A DNA stretch of 64,000 bases from Chlamydiota bacterium. GTDB taxonomy: Bacteria > Chlamydiota > Chlamydiia > Chlamydiales > Rhabdochlamydiaceae. This document shows positions 39,038 to 50,050 of the stretch, piece by piece; the stretch's first letter is position 1; each line of letters opens with the position of its first letter. Made by a program: the position numbers and the translations under genes. The stretch is from assembly GCA_013286595.1 (NCBI GenBank), contig JABDFI010000005.1, positions 1-64,000 on the forward strand, given 5' to 3'. The notes under the pieces are model-generated. The model saw only the letters and a list, made by a program, of their open reading frames with translations, had not been told where the DNA came from and ran no database searches.

Positions 39038-40312
39038 TTAAGCCCTCTTTTTTTGGATTTGTTCTAAAATTTTATCAGCCATTTCTAAACTGATCTCAGG
39101 GATAGTATCAGCTAACTGTTCTCGTGTTGCTGAGAGTACTTTACGTGGTGTATCATAGCCTGCATCGATCAAACTTCTAATGATCATACCGCTGACATCT
39201 TCCGTGCTCAATTTCACATCAAGTGTAGGATCATCTGAAGATGCAATTTGCGCTCGCTCTATATTCATGAGAGCATGGTATTGGCTCATTTTTTGTACTT
39301 GCAGCTCACCATCGATCAAAGCGCCATTTAATCGTGCGTTCATCCCTCGTTTACCAAGAGCCGCAGGATAGTCTTCGTCGTTCACTACAATGCTAAAATG
39401 AGATTGATCTTCATTGACCATTACCTTTTTAATTTCAAGAGGCGCTAAAGCATTATGTAAAAGCTGAACCGGATCCTCAGAATAAGGAATAATATCTATT
39501 TTTTCATTATTCAACTCGCTGATGATGTTTTTGACGCGATTGCCTCTAATTCCCACACACGCTCCAACAGGATCTACTTTTGAATCGTGAGATTTGACGG
39601 CTAACTTTGTGCGGTACCCAGCTTCACGGGCTATGCGTTCGATGGTGATGGTGCCATCATTGATCTCAGGAACTTCTTGTGCAAAGAGTTGAACAACAAA
39701 TTCAGGATGACTGCGCGTTAGGATCACTTCAGCACCGCCATTTTCTGTATCACGAACCTCTAATAGAAGAGCTTGCACGCGTTCGCCCACATTGTATTTT
39801 TCAGTTTTTGGGTAAAAGCGATCGGAGAGAATAGCTTCTACTTTGCCAAGATCAACGATCAGCGTGGCACCACGGATGATGCGCTTCACTGTTCCTGAAA
39901 CGATCTCGTTGATGCGATGGCGGTACTCTTCGTAAATCACATCGCGCTCAGCACTGCGCAATTTTTGTGAAATGATTTGCCTTGCAGCTTGAGCTGCAAT
40001 TCGTCCAAAATCTTGTGGCGTGCAAACAATATCGACCCATTGTCCAATTTCAGCTTCCGGATTGAGAATTTTAGCATTCTCTAATGTGATCTCTTCTTCA
40101 GGAATAGTGACGACATCGACTACTTCTTTTTGAGCGAGGACATCGATATCTCCAGTCTTTGAGTTGATCTGTATAGAAACATTGATGAGTCCCTTGATAC
40201 TTTTCCGAGCTGCAGCTCGAAGAGATTCTTCAATGGCTGAAATGATCACTTCTCGTTTGATTCCCTTTTCCCTTTCCAGGTATTCAAAGATGGCTACAAG
40301 ATCTTTATTCAT
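39038..40312 (-). CDS. nusA: Transcription termination/antitermination factor NusA
   Basis: DPVGACVGIRGNRVKNIISELNNEKIDII, S1/KH architecture. Confidence 0.96.
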   Translation of the reverse strand: MNKDLVAIFEYLEREKGIKREVIISAIEESLRAAARKSIKGLINVSIQINSKTGDIDVLAQKEVVDVVTIPEEEITLENAKILNPEAEIGQWVDIVCTPQDFGRIAAQAARQIISQKLRSAERDVIYEEYRHRINEIVSGTVKRIIRGATLIVDLGKVEAILSDRFYPKTEKYNVGERVQALLLEVRDTENGGAEVILTRSHPEFVVQLFAQEVPEINDGTITIERIAREAGYRTKLAVKSHDSKVDPVGACVGIRGNRVKNIISELNNEKIDIIPYSEDPVQLLHNALAPLEIKKVMVNEDQSHFSIVVNDEDYPAALGKRGMNARLNGALIDGELQVQKMSQYHALMNIERAQIASSDDPTLDVKLSTEDVSGMIIRSLIDAGYDTPRKVLSATREQLADTIPEISLEMADKILEQIQKKRA

Positions 40313-40404
40313 TACTTTCCTTTAGATTTTGACTAAGTTTTAACAAGGATAAGATTTTTCCTAAGAACACCACCCATGGTTAGTGGGTGGTGGTAGCGGT
40401 AATT

Positions 40405-42219
40405 TTATTCGTTGCTTTCTTCTTCTTCTTCTTCTTCTTTTTTACTTTTTTTCTTCTTCGTGTCTACGTTGTCACTAGGCTCGTCTTCTGCTTTAGTGCG
40501 TTTTTTTTTGATTTGCTGACGAGTTTTTGTGTTGCCGATGACAATATCGTCGTGATTCACGTTATTTTTATCGATGAGGAATTCTTTGATAGAAAGCGCA
40601 ATTTTTTTGTGTTCAGGATCAAGTTTAATGACTTTAGCAGTGACTTCTTGCCCTTTTGCTACAATGTCTTCTACTTTGCCAAATGGTTGATCAGATAACT
40701 CTGTCACATGCACAAGTGCTTCAATACCATTAGGTAATTCGACAAAAGCGCCAAATGCTGTCGTTTTAGTGACGATTCCTTTAACTAAGGAGCCGACTGG
40801 CATGGTTTTTTCAATCGTTTCCCATGGGTTATTGCTGAGTTGTTTAACACCCATCGTGATTTTTTTACTTTCTTTATCCACCGACAGGACAACAGCTTCT
40901 ACTTTATCTCCTTTTTTGAGCACTTCAGAAGGATGAGAGACCTTTTTGATCCAGCTCAAATCAGAAATATGGATTAAACCGTCAATTCCTGGCTCGAGTT
41001 CAACAAATGCGCCGTAATTGGTTAAGTTGCGGATTTCGGCAACCACGCTGCTTCCGATAGGGTATTTTGCTTCGACATTATCCCATGGATTTTTTTCAGT
41101 CTGCTTCATGCCTAAGGAGATTTTTCCTTCATCCTTTTGAACGGATAGGACGATCGCTTCAACCTCGTCACCTTTATTCACGATTTCATTGGGATCGGTG
41201 ACATTCTTCACCCATGACATTTCAGAGACGTGGATAAGTCCTTCAATCCCGGGTTCGATTTCAATGAATGCTCCGTAAGGAACTAAATTGACGATTTTTC
41301 CACGAACGCGAGTTCCAGGTGGGTAACGCTGCTCGATTTCTTCCCAGGGATTTCTCTCCATTTGTTTCATTCCGAGGGCTACTCTGCCTTTTTCTTTATC
41401 AACATGGAGAATGATGACTTCAAGTTCTTGTCCTAAACTGCACATTTCTGATGGATGTTTAATTCTTTTCCATGTCATGTCAGTAATGTGTAGGAGGCCG
41501 TCAATGCCATCTAAGTCGAGGAACACACCAAAATCGGTAATGTTCTTGACAACCCCTTTTCGAGCTTGACCTTCATGAATGTTTTCGAGCATCTCCGCTT
41601 TTTTAGAAATTCTCTCTTCTTCGAGGAGTTCGCGACGAGATACGACGATGTTCTTACGTTCTGTATTAATTTTGAGGATCTTGAATTCATAAGTATGACC
41701 TACAAATTCGTCCAGATTTTTGATGCGCTTATTGTCGATTTGTGAACCGGGGAGGAAAGCTTCCATTCCGATATCGACCATCAAGCCGCCTTTGACTTTG
41801 CGGATCACCTTGCCTTTTACAATAGACCCTTCAGTACAGTTGTTAACGAGGTATTCCCACTGCCGTTGACGTCTTGCTTTCTCTCTAGATAGAACAATTT
41901 GCCCGTCTTCACCCTCTGTTTGATCGAGGTAGACCTCAATTTCATTGCCTAAGATGATTTCGCTAGGCTCGTTGAATTCATTGATGGGTACGAGACCTTC
42001 TGATTTGAGACCAACATCGACAACGACAAAATCTTTTGTGATTTCACACACACGCCCTTTCAGAATCTGGCCAGCGCTCATTTGCGCAACTGAACCTTCG
42101 CCAGCAGTCTCTTCTTTTCGACTTAAGAGATTTCGGAACTGCTTTGCATCTTCTTCTTGGTACTCGACATCATCAATGATATTGCTATCGTGCCACTCGT
42201 GTTGTTTGGTTTTGGACAT
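40405..42219 (-). CDS. rpsA: 30S ribosomal protein S1
   Basis: Repeated S1 domains ([22 protein letters not shown] etc.), acidic C-terminus. Confidence 0.96.
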   Translation of the reverse strand: MSKTKQHEWHDSNIIDDVEYQEEDAKQFRNLLSRKEETAGEGSVAQMSAGQILKGRVCEITKDFVVVDVGLKSEGLVPINEFNEPSEIILGNEIEVYLDQTEGEDGQIVLSREKARRQRQWEYLVNNCTEGSIVKGKVIRKVKGGLMVDIGMEAFLPGSQIDNKRIKNLDEFVGHTYEFKILKINTERKNIVVSRRELLEEERISKKAEMLENIHEGQARKGVVKNITDFGVFLDLDGIDGLLHITDMTWKRIKHPSEMCSLGQELEVIILHVDKEKGRVALGMKQMERNPWEEIEQRYPPGTRVRGKIVNLVPYGAFIEIEPGIEGLIHVSEMSWVKNVTDPNEIVNKGDEVEAIVLSVQKDEGKISLGMKQTEKNPWDNVEAKYPIGSSVVAEIRNLTNYGAFVELEPGIDGLIHISDLSWIKKVSHPSEVLKKGDKVEAVVLSVDKESKKITMGVKQLSNNPWETIEKTMPVGSLVKGIVTKTTAFGAFVELPNGIEALVHVTELSDQPFGKVEDIVAKGQEVTAKVIKLDPEHKKIALSIKEFLIDKNNVNHDDIVIGNTKTRQQIKKKRTKAEDEPSDNVDTKKKKSKKEEEEEEESNE

Positions 42220-42457
42220 GTTAAAGGGTTCTCCTAAAGTTTATAGCTAATGCGCAAATGCTATCAAAAGATTAGTAATAAAATCAATGGCATTTTCGTA
42301 GACAGTCTTTCGAACCTATCCCAATAAAAATTATCAATCGGTAATGGAGGGCTATTTATCAATTTTTTAATTTAGTTTCATCGGTAAAATCAGTTCACTT
42401 TTATTAGTTCTATGAATAAGAATGATTTTTTCCTTCGATTAGTCAAATGGCGTCCCT

Positions 42458-43249
42458 ATGCACAAAGAAATCCTCATCATGAAGTTCGGTGGTGCCAGCG
42501 TAGCTAGCACTGAACAGTTTTCTAAAATAGCAGATATCATCCAAAAGCGAAAAAGGCACTCGCATGTCGTGGTGGTCGTGAGCGCCATGGGTGATACAAC
42601 AGATCAATTACTAGCCTTGGCTCGTCGCGTTCATCCTAATCCTCCTTTTCGAGAGCAAGATATGCTTATTTCTGTTGGAGAGAGGATTAGCATTGCCTTG
42701 TTGGCAATGGCTCTTCATCTCAATCAGAATGAGGCAATTAGCTTTACAGGAAGCCAATCGGGGATCATCACCTCTTCTCAACATGCCGAGGCTAAAATCA
42801 TTCAGGTTAAACCCCAGAGGATTCTTCGAGCTCTGGAAGAAAATAAAATTGTCATTGTCGCAGGTTTTCAAGGTGTGAGCCAGCAAGGGGAGATCACGAC
42901 CTTGGGACGAGGGGGTTCCGATACTACAGCTGTAGCTTTAGGTGTAGCACTACAGGCAAAGCGGGTGGAGTTTTTTAAAGATGTTTCTGGAATTTATTCA
43001 GAAGATCCAAAAAAAAATTCACAAGCGGTGAGACTTCCTCATCTTTCTTATGATGAAGCTTTGGCTATTTTAGAAAAAGGGTCCAAGGTTCTGCATCCTC
43101 GCTGTGTTCGGTTGGCTGAGAAGAATCAGCTTCCCTTGCATGTATTATCTTTTTTTGAACCCGATCTCTTACCTCACACGGGAACGGTCATTCAAGGCAG
43201 TGGGGAAGGTCTTCCTCGTTCTTATGTTTATGAGCAAGAGTTGTTATGA
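42458..43249 (+). CDS. lysC: Aspartokinase catalytic domain (no ACT domain)
   Basis: IMKFGGASVAS, TTLGRGGSDTTAVALGVALQAKRVEFFKDVSGIYSEDP; ends at 263 aa. Confidence 0.9.
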   Translation: MHKEILIMKFGGASVASTEQFSKIADIIQKRKRHSHVVVVVSAMGDTTDQLLALARRVHPNPPFREQDMLISVGERISIALLAMALHLNQNEAISFTGSQSGIITSSQHAEAKIIQVKPQRILRALEENKIVIVAGFQGVSQQGEITTLGRGGSDTTAVALGVALQAKRVEFFKDVSGIYSEDPKKNSQAVRLPHLSYDEALAILEKGSKVLHPRCVRLAEKNQLPLHVLSFFEPDLLPHTGTVIQGSGEGLPRSYVYEQELL

Positions 43250-45177
43250 AACCTAGCAAAGTGACATTTTCCCTGAATTTTCCTGCTGTTTCTACTGTAT
43301 TTGATTCTGTTGAAGGGCGCGCGCCTCGCCTTTTAGACAATGATGTGATCCGCACAGCCATCTTACGGTTGCTTCCGTCCGATTTTATGCTTCAAGAAGG
43401 TGCTGATGCTGCTTTTTTAGATGAGTTCCAAAGAATGTTGCCTATTTTTACGTGGAAAGAATGGACTGGCCCATCCTGCAATTTTTCTTTATTCCTTCTG
43501 GCCCCCCATCGCCATAATGGCGTAAAGTTTTTCTATGAAATGGTGAGTCGTTGGCTTTTGCCTGGTCGTCGATTGAATATCTGCTCATTTTTTGCTACGG
43601 ATTTCACATTTCCTGAATTATCGCAAGACTGTTACACACTCGCCGAGATGGTTATCTCCTTATCTTCCGAGGAAGAACTAGGATTTGTTCAGCAACATCT
43701 TCCCATTTTCGAGTCGGAGCTCCGCTTTGGATTAATATCGGTTTATCATGCCAACCGGATTTTAGAGATTAAAGGCCTATCTGCTGATGAAAAAACATCT
43801 TTAATTCAAGAGAGAATAGCCTCGTTCATCGTTAGGCGTCCTCGGTATTTCGACTACGACATCTTTAATCAAATGCAGCATTTTTTAGTCATGTGCGAAG
43901 AGGGGTTTAGATCTGCTAGGACGCATGGGCACATGAGTCGTATTATTTGTGTGTTTTATCTTTTTCGAAAGGCTCTTAGAGAAGCATCTGAAAAAAATCA
44001 AGAACAGCGTCATGTTCATGTTAAGTTGTCATCTTCTTATCTCTATGTGCCTTTTGGTGTTAAGAGAGTATTGAGCTTGTACGTTGGTTTAAATTTCTTA
44101 AATGAAAATGAGGTCTTTGAGGAACGCCATTTGGTTAGAGTGCTCAATCACCATTTTCCAGATCTACGGTATGTGGCAGATTCCTTCTTCTTGAGTTCTT
44201 TGAAAGAAGAGAAAATCCAACTTCTTTATTTAGAAGTGGAAAAAGAGGATGAGGGGAATTTTTCAGCGGAGGACAAGAGGAATTTGCGTGCGACGTTACC
44301 GGATGAGATTCGCAATGGTGTTGAAAAATTGATGCGGCCTGTTTTCATGCCGCGGAACGAAGAGGAGGTGATGCGCAATATTATTACTTTGTCTAATCAG
44401 TTGCGCTATCCCAAAGATCTACCGCAGGTGATCATATCCTTTGATGAGCAGAAAGAATTTGAATTGTCGTTTACAGTTATTCTCTTGCGAATCCTCAATG
44501 AGGTGACACGACCCATTCATGAACTTTTTGAGCAGTTCACAACACCCCTTAAGTATTTCCCTGATCGAGTCAAGCAAGTAGGGTTATTGAGGAACAAATA
44601 TGTCAAAGAAGCTACCGTTTTTAGGGTGGGCATTCCCGTATTTAAATTTTTAAGGCCCGATCATTCAGTGGATCTATTTAAAGGTCGTCAAGAGGTTCTT
44701 GCTGAACTGCAAACCATCATCGGAGAGGTGAGAGATTATAATGGGGGGATGATTGCTAAACAGCATGAGCAATTTTATGCGATCAAATCATTGTTTCCAG
44801 GGATTGGTAAAAGAGAGGACTTGCTTCTAGAAAATGTCTTCCATTCAATTTTTCCCGTAGAATTGAGGAGTGTGGTCGATCCTAGATTGGTAAAAGTTTT
44901 TTTTCATGTATTCATCGAGTCTGTCGAAGAAAAAAGGGAAGGCTGCCGTGTTAAGCGAGAAGAGGGAGTCGTATTCTTTTTATTGAGTTACCAACGGGAG
45001 ACGATCAAGCAACAGGTTGTCCAGGCGATTGCCAAGCTCCATTTTTTTTCCTCTCAGTTAATCACGATATCATTGCAGGTATTGGACATGTCCTATCTAG
45101 GCTATATTTATCGGGAAACAGATGAGGCTAAACAAGAAATTTTTTTAAATGTTCTGCAGGGAGCTCTTGACATTTGA
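43246..45177 (+). CDS. Hypothetical 643-aa protein
   Basis: Long open frame overlapping the lysC stop by 4 bp (atga). Confidence 0.7.
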   Translation: MKPSKVTFSLNFPAVSTVFDSVEGRAPRLLDNDVIRTAILRLLPSDFMLQEGADAAFLDEFQRMLPIFTWKEWTGPSCNFSLFLLAPHRHNGVKFFYEMVSRWLLPGRRLNICSFFATDFTFPELSQDCYTLAEMVISLSSEEELGFVQQHLPIFESELRFGLISVYHANRILEIKGLSADEKTSLIQERIASFIVRRPRYFDYDIFNQMQHFLVMCEEGFRSARTHGHMSRIICVFYLFRKALREASEKNQEQRHVHVKLSSSYLYVPFGVKRVLSLYVGLNFLNENEVFEERHLVRVLNHHFPDLRYVADSFFLSSLKEEKIQLLYLEVEKEDEGNFSAEDKRNLRATLPDEIRNGVEKLMRPVFMPRNEEEVMRNIITLSNQLRYPKDLPQVIISFDEQKEFELSFTVILLRILNEVTRPIHELFEQFTTPLKYFPDRVKQVGLLRNKYVKEATVFRVGIPVFKFLRPDHSVDLFKGRQEVLAELQTIIGEVRDYNGGMIAKQHEQFYAIKSLFPGIGKREDLLLENVFHSIFPVELRSVVDPRLVKVFFHVFIESVEEKREGCRVKREEGVVFFLLSYQRETIKQQVVQAIAKLHFFSSQLITISLQVLDMSYLGYIYRETDEAKQEIFLNVLQGALDI

Positions 45178-45253
45178 TGGAAAAAAAGTATCATTGAGAT
45201 GTCACCCTAAAAGCAAATGACGCTTTTGATAACTCTCTGTCGGTACTCTATTC

Positions 45254-45952
45254 ATGTCTATTCAGGTAGCCCCCTCCATATTATCAGGTGACTTCGCTCA
45301 ACTGGGCGCTGAAGCCAAACGCGCGGAAGAAGCTGGTGCCGACGCATTACATATCGATATCATGGACGGACATTTTGTTCCCAATTTAACATTAGGACCT
45401 CGAGCCGTCGCAGCGATTAAACGTTCGACAAAGTTGTTTCTCGATGTGCATTTAATGATCTATAATCCTTTCGAGTATATCGAACGCTTCGTGGAAGCTG
45501 GTGCCAATCGCATCACATTTCACTTCGAAGCTACCGAAGATGTTGAGGATACTCTTAACTTCATACGGCGATGCAATATTAAGGCAGGGTTAGCTTTTCG
45601 CCCTGAAACCTCAGAATCTCTCATGGTCAAGTATCTCGATAAATGCGATCTCATTCTCGTCATGACTGTGAATCCGGGATTTGGTGGGCAGGAGTTCATG
45701 CCAGAGATGTTACAAAAAGTTTCCTTCTTAAGACAATTATGCGATCAACTCCAAGTGCGTCAAGGTGGAGTAACTGGAGATAGCAAAATCCCCTGTTTTG
45801 ATATTCAAGTGGATGGTGGGATCAATCTTGAGACAGGTAAGAGTTGTGTCGAGGCAGGCGCTAATGTGTTAGTCTCTGGGAATTTTCTCTATAAAACTTC
45901 AAGCATGCGGGACGGGATTATCGCCCTCAAAAAAGGAAGCCTCTCAACATGA
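45254..45952 (+). CDS. rpe: Ribulose-phosphate 3-epimerase
   Basis: VAPSILSGDFAQLGAEAKRAEEAGADALHIDIMDGHFVPNLTLGP. Confidence 0.96.
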   Translation: MSIQVAPSILSGDFAQLGAEAKRAEEAGADALHIDIMDGHFVPNLTLGPRAVAAIKRSTKLFLDVHLMIYNPFEYIERFVEAGANRITFHFEATEDVEDTLNFIRRCNIKAGLAFRPETSESLMVKYLDKCDLILVMTVNPGFGGQEFMPEMLQKVSFLRQLCDQLQVRQGGVTGDSKIPCFDIQVDGGINLETGKSCVEAGANVLVSGNFLYKTSSMRDGIIALKKGSLST

Positions 45953-46911
45953 AAAAAGTAGTGGTTATTGGAGGAGGGACAGGGAACTTTGCTGTTCTGC
46001 GCGGATTAAAGAACTATCATGTTGATCTAAGCGCTATCGTATCCATGGCTGATGATGGAGGTAGTACGGGGATTCTTCGGGATGAATTAGGTGTATTACC
46101 ACCTGGTGATGTCCGCCAATGTCTTGTTGCTTTATCTAATTCTTCCAATATGATGCGCTCCTTGATGAGTTACCGTTTTGAAAATGGGGGGCTTGGAGGG
46201 CATAGTTTTGGCAATTTGCTGCTTTCTGCTCTGGAGAAAGTCACAGGTAGTTTTGAAAAGGCTGTCGAAGAAATGGGAAAAATTCTCTTCATTAAAGGAA
46301 AGGTGATTCCTGTGACAACTCATCAGGTGCGATTGAAGATGTTGTTGAGTAATCGCACCTTGCTTGAAGGTGAAAAAGAGATCTATCTCTCTCAAGAAAT
46401 AGACCAAGGATATAAAAGTATCTATCTAGAGCCATTTCCCAAAGCCAATCCTCACGCGATCGATGAAATCATGAATGCTGATCTCATTGTTGTAGGTCCA
46501 GGAGGACTGCATACGTCATTGATACCCAATCTTCTGGTTGAGGGGGTCAGTGAAGCGCTCAGAAAATCTCAAGCCAAGAAAACGTTTGTCGTGAATCTCA
46601 TGAATCGCAAAGGACAGACCACAGGGTTCAAAGTGAGTCACTATCTTGAGGAAATTAATCGCTATATCGGCGATGACATTTTTGATTACATTCTGATCAA
46701 TCAACAAAAGCCCTCGCAAGACCTGATCGAAGTCTATGCAGAAGAAGGGGATCTCGTCGAGAACGATCTTGTCGACGAAAGAGTGATAGCTGTTAATCTT
46801 CTTGGCGAACCTAAGGAAGCTCCTAAAAAAGATATGCTTAAACGCAATCTGATTAGGCATGACTCAAAAAAATTAGCAAAAGAGTTGATGAAAATTGTTA
46901 ATCATCTTTGA
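45949..46911 (+). CDS. YvcK/CofD-like gluconeogenesis factor
   Basis: VVVIGGGTGNFAVLRGLKNYHVDLSAIVSMADDGGSTGILRDELGVLPPGDVRQCLVALS. Confidence 0.94.
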   Translation: MKKVVVIGGGTGNFAVLRGLKNYHVDLSAIVSMADDGGSTGILRDELGVLPPGDVRQCLVALSNSSNMMRSLMSYRFENGGLGGHSFGNLLLSALEKVTGSFEKAVEEMGKILFIKGKVIPVTTHQVRLKMLLSNRTLLEGEKEIYLSQEIDQGYKSIYLEPFPKANPHAIDEIMNADLIVVGPGGLHTSLIPNLLVEGVSEALRKSQAKKTFVVNLMNRKGQTTGFKVSHYLEEINRYIGDDIFDYILINQQKPSQDLIEVYAEEGDLVENDLVDERVIAVNLLGEPKEAPKKDMLKRNLIRHDSKKLAKELMKIVNHL

Positions 46912-47578
46912 TTTAGACGACACATTAATCGATACCTCGGGCTGTTTGACGCCCCTTAAACTGGAAGATGCTCTCCGTGAAATGGTGGCGGCTGGTCTAC
47001 GCGTACCCGATGAAAAAGAAGCTCTTGATTTACTTAAACGGATCGATCAAGTGTCGCTCAGTGGCTCTGAATCGCTGGCTGAATTCCTTGAAATTTTAGG
47101 AGCCGATCCCTCTCTTTTAGAAATCGGCAAAAAAGAACTTTATGGAAGCTTGCCCGCTGATGCTACACTTTTTCCTCTGGAGGGAGCCACGGAATTGCTT
47201 ACACAACTCGCTCAAGATCATCAGCTTGCTCTTGTCACCGCAGGAAAACCTGTTTTGCAGATGGAAAAGTTGAAAAAAGCTGGTATTGATACTGGCTTTT
47301 TTAGTAAGATTCTGGTCTCTGAAGGGAACAATAAAAAATTCTCTTATCAAGGAGTTGTTGAGGAGTTAGGGTATTCTTCAAACGAAGTTCTTGTTTGTGG
47401 TGATCGGATAAAGGTGGACCTCACACCGGCTAAAGACCTGGGCTTTAAAACAGTGCACATGCGCTGGGGGCGCGGTTTAAATAGCCAGAGTAGAAAAAGT
47501 GAGGTGGATTTCCAGATTAAAACACTTAAAGAACTCAAAGATATTGTTACACAGTTAATCACATTTTCCTCATTTTAG
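46895..47578 (+). CDS. HAD-superfamily hydrolase
   Basis: LIIFDLDDTLIDTSG, VLVCGDRIKVDLTPAKDLGFKTVHMRWGRG. Confidence 0.9.
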   Translation: MLIIFDLDDTLIDTSGCLTPLKLEDALREMVAAGLRVPDEKEALDLLKRIDQVSLSGSESLAEFLEILGADPSLLEIGKKELYGSLPADATLFPLEGATELLTQLAQDHQLALVTAGKPVLQMEKLKKAGIDTGFFSKILVSEGNNKKFSYQGVVEELGYSSNEVLVCGDRIKVDLTPAKDLGFKTVHMRWGRGLNSQSRKSEVDFQIKTLKELKDIVTQLITFSSF

Positions 47579-47584
47579 AGAGCT

Positions 47585-48142
47585 ATGACAACCAGCAATC
47601 AAATTACTCCAGGAATGATTCTCTCCATTAATGGTAAGATTTACCGTGTGGAATCTTATATGAAAGTCACCGTTGCTAAAGGTGTGCCTTTTATCAAGAC
47701 CAAACTCAAGGATTTACTTAGTGATGAGGTCATCGAAAAGAATTTTAAACTCAATCAGGCAATTCAAGACGTCAACTTAACAGAGAGACGGCTGGAGTTT
47801 TTATATCTTGAGGGGAAAGATTACTTATTTCTCGATGTAGGCAATCTCGAGCAGGTTCTAGTACCAGCTCCAGTCATCGGCGATAAAGTTAACTTTCTAA
47901 AAGAAGGTATTGAAATTAAGGCGATGTTTTACGGAGAAACAATTTTCTCTGTAGAATTACCTCAGTTCTTAGAATTAATGGTTGTGAAAACCCAAGAAGC
48001 TGAAGCGGCTATCCATGTGACTAATGCCACTAAGCCTGCTCTTCTTGAAACTGGCGCAAAAATTGAGGTGCCGATGTTTATCGAACCAGGAGATATCCTG
48101 AAGGTCGATACTCATACTAATGAATACATCCAACGTATATAA
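47585..48142 (+). CDS. efp: Elongation factor P
   Basis: NQITPGMILSINGKIYRVESYMKVTVAKGVPFIKTKLKD. Confidence 0.92.
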   Translation: MTTSNQITPGMILSINGKIYRVESYMKVTVAKGVPFIKTKLKDLLSDEVIEKNFKLNQAIQDVNLTERRLEFLYLEGKDYLFLDVGNLEQVLVPAPVIGDKVNFLKEGIEIKAMFYGETIFSVELPQFLELMVVKTQEAEAAIHVTNATKPALLETGAKIEVPMFIEPGDILKVDTHTNEYIQRI

Positions 48143-48153
48143 GGAGATGATTT

Positions 48154-48663
48154 GTGGACTTAAAGCAAATCAAAGAACTCATGGCTGCAATGGGTCGTGG
48201 TGGCATCAAAAAGTTAACGATCAAAGAAAAAACTGGCTATGAATTGCATTTAGAGCGACATGATGATCATGCTTCTAGTTCACCAGTGATCCCTTCTTAT
48301 GCGTATCCACAAGTGTTCCAAGTTCCTCCATCATCAAAAGAAGCTGAAGTACTGGCGCGACCTTCTGCTGTTCCCTCCCACAAGCAATCTTCCTCGCAAG
48401 AAACGACTCTTACTTCTCCAGAAAAAACTGGTCGTTATGTCGTTGCTCCTCTCGTTGGAACCTTTTATAATGCGCCCTCTCCGGAAAGTTCATCCTTTGT
48501 CAAAGTAGGGGATCGAGTAGATGAAAATACCGTTGTTTGTATCATTGAAGCGATGAAAGTGATGAATGAAGTGAAAGCAGGTATGAGCGGAGTGGTCGAA
48601 GAAATTCTCGTAGAAAGTGCCCATCCTGTTGAGTTTGGGACAAAAATGTTTCGAATTGTCTAA
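48154..48663 (+). CDS. accB: Acetyl-CoA carboxylase biotin carboxyl carrier protein
   Basis: C-terminal CIIEAMKVMNEVKAGMSGVVEEILVE biotin site. Confidence 0.95.
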   Translation: MDLKQIKELMAAMGRGGIKKLTIKEKTGYELHLERHDDHASSSPVIPSYAYPQVFQVPPSSKEAEVLARPSAVPSHKQSSSQETTLTSPEKTGRYVVAPLVGTFYNAPSPESSSFVKVGDRVDENTVVCIIEAMKVMNEVKAGMSGVVEEILVESAHPVEFGTKMFRIV

Positions 48664-48672
48664 ACGTGGTCT

Positions 48673-50043
48673 ATGCAGAAAATATTAATAGCTAATCGTG
48701 GAGAAATTGCTCTTCGCATTATCCGTGCTTGTCATGACCTAGGATTGCAAACTGTGGCTGTGTATTCACAGGCAGATGCAGAAGCTTTGCATGTGCTACA
48801 CGCAGATGAAGCCATTTGCATCGGCGAGGCTCCTTCTCAAAAATCCTATCTTAAAATTTCTAATATCCTCTCAGCATGCGAAATCACGGGAGCAGATGGG
48901 TTACATCCCGGCTATGGATTTTTGAGTGAAAATGCGAACTTTGCCTCAATATGCGCAAGCTGCGGAGTCAATTTCATCGGGCCTTCTCCTGAGACCATTT
49001 CTTTACTGGGAGACAAAGCCAAAGCTAAAGCTACGGCTAAAAGTGTTAAATGCCCCGTAATTCCGGGTTCAAATGGCGTGATTGACAATGTCAATGATGC
49101 CCTGCAAGAGGCAAAGCGTCTTGGATTCCCCATTTTTATTAAAGCTTCTGCAGGTGGTGGAGGGAAAGGAATCCGGATCGCCTATGATGCCGATGAATTT
49201 GTGCGCCAATTTTCAGCAGCGCGCACTGAAGCTGAGGTCAGCTTTGGAAATCCCGATGTTTATCTCGAAAAAATGATCGTCAATCCTCGTCATATCGAGG
49301 TGCAAATCATGGGAGATAAGCATGGCAATTACGTCCATCTTGGTGAGCGCGATTGTACGATTCAACGTCGAAGGCAGAAGTTGATTGAAGAAGCTCCCAG
49401 CCCCATTTTAACTGCTTCTATGCGCAAAAAAATCTGTGAATCAGCCGTTGAAATTGCTCGTGCTGCTAAGTACCATTCCGTAGGAACTGTCGAATTCTTA
49501 ATCGATGAGCAAAAGAACTTTTATTTCATGGAAGTGAATACGCGCATTCAAGTGGAACATACCGTGACAGAAGAGCTCACCGGGATCGATCTTGTCCGGG
49601 AACAAATTAAGATTGCGATGGGCGAAAAACTCAAGTTTAAGCAAAAAGATATTGAGTTGAAGGGGCATGTGATCCAATGCCGCATCAACGCAGAAAATCC
49701 CTCAAATAACTTTGCTCCTTCACCTGGATTGCTAGAGTACTATATACCTTCGGGTGGACCTCATGTACGCGTGGATAGTGCTTGCTATTCTGGTTACAGA
49801 ATTCCTCCCAATTATGATTCCATGATCGCTAAATTAATCGTTAAAGGAAAAGATCGCACAGAAGCGATTGCCGTTGCTAAAAGAGCTCTCAAAGAGTTTC
49901 ACATTGGGGGCGTTCATTCAACGATCCCATTTCATCTTTATATGTTCGAAGATCAGCGGTTCCTCAATAGCGACTACTTTATTACTTACATCGATCAATT
50001 GATTCTAGACGGTTGTAGTTTTATTCTTAATAAAGAGCATTAG
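48673..50043 (+). CDS. accC: Acetyl-CoA carboxylase biotin carboxylase subunit
   Basis: MQKILIANRGEIALRIIRACHDLGLQTVAVYS, KASAGGGGKGIRI. Confidence 0.97.
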   Translation: MQKILIANRGEIALRIIRACHDLGLQTVAVYSQADAEALHVLHADEAICIGEAPSQKSYLKISNILSACEITGADGLHPGYGFLSENANFASICASCGVNFIGPSPETISLLGDKAKAKATAKSVKCPVIPGSNGVIDNVNDALQEAKRLGFPIFIKASAGGGGKGIRIAYDADEFVRQFSAARTEAEVSFGNPDVYLEKMIVNPRHIEVQIMGDKHGNYVHLGERDCTIQRRRQKLIEEAPSPILTASMRKKICESAVEIARAAKYHSVGTVEFLIDEQKNFYFMEVNTRIQVEHTVTEELTGIDLVREQIKIAMGEKLKFKQKDIELKGHVIQCRINAENPSNNFAPSPGLLEYYIPSGGPHVRVDSACYSGYRIPPNYDSMIAKLIVKGKDRTEAIAVAKRALKEFHIGGVHSTIPFHLYMFEDQRFLNSDYFITYIDQLILDGCSFILNKEH

Positions 50044-50050
50044 ATCGCTA

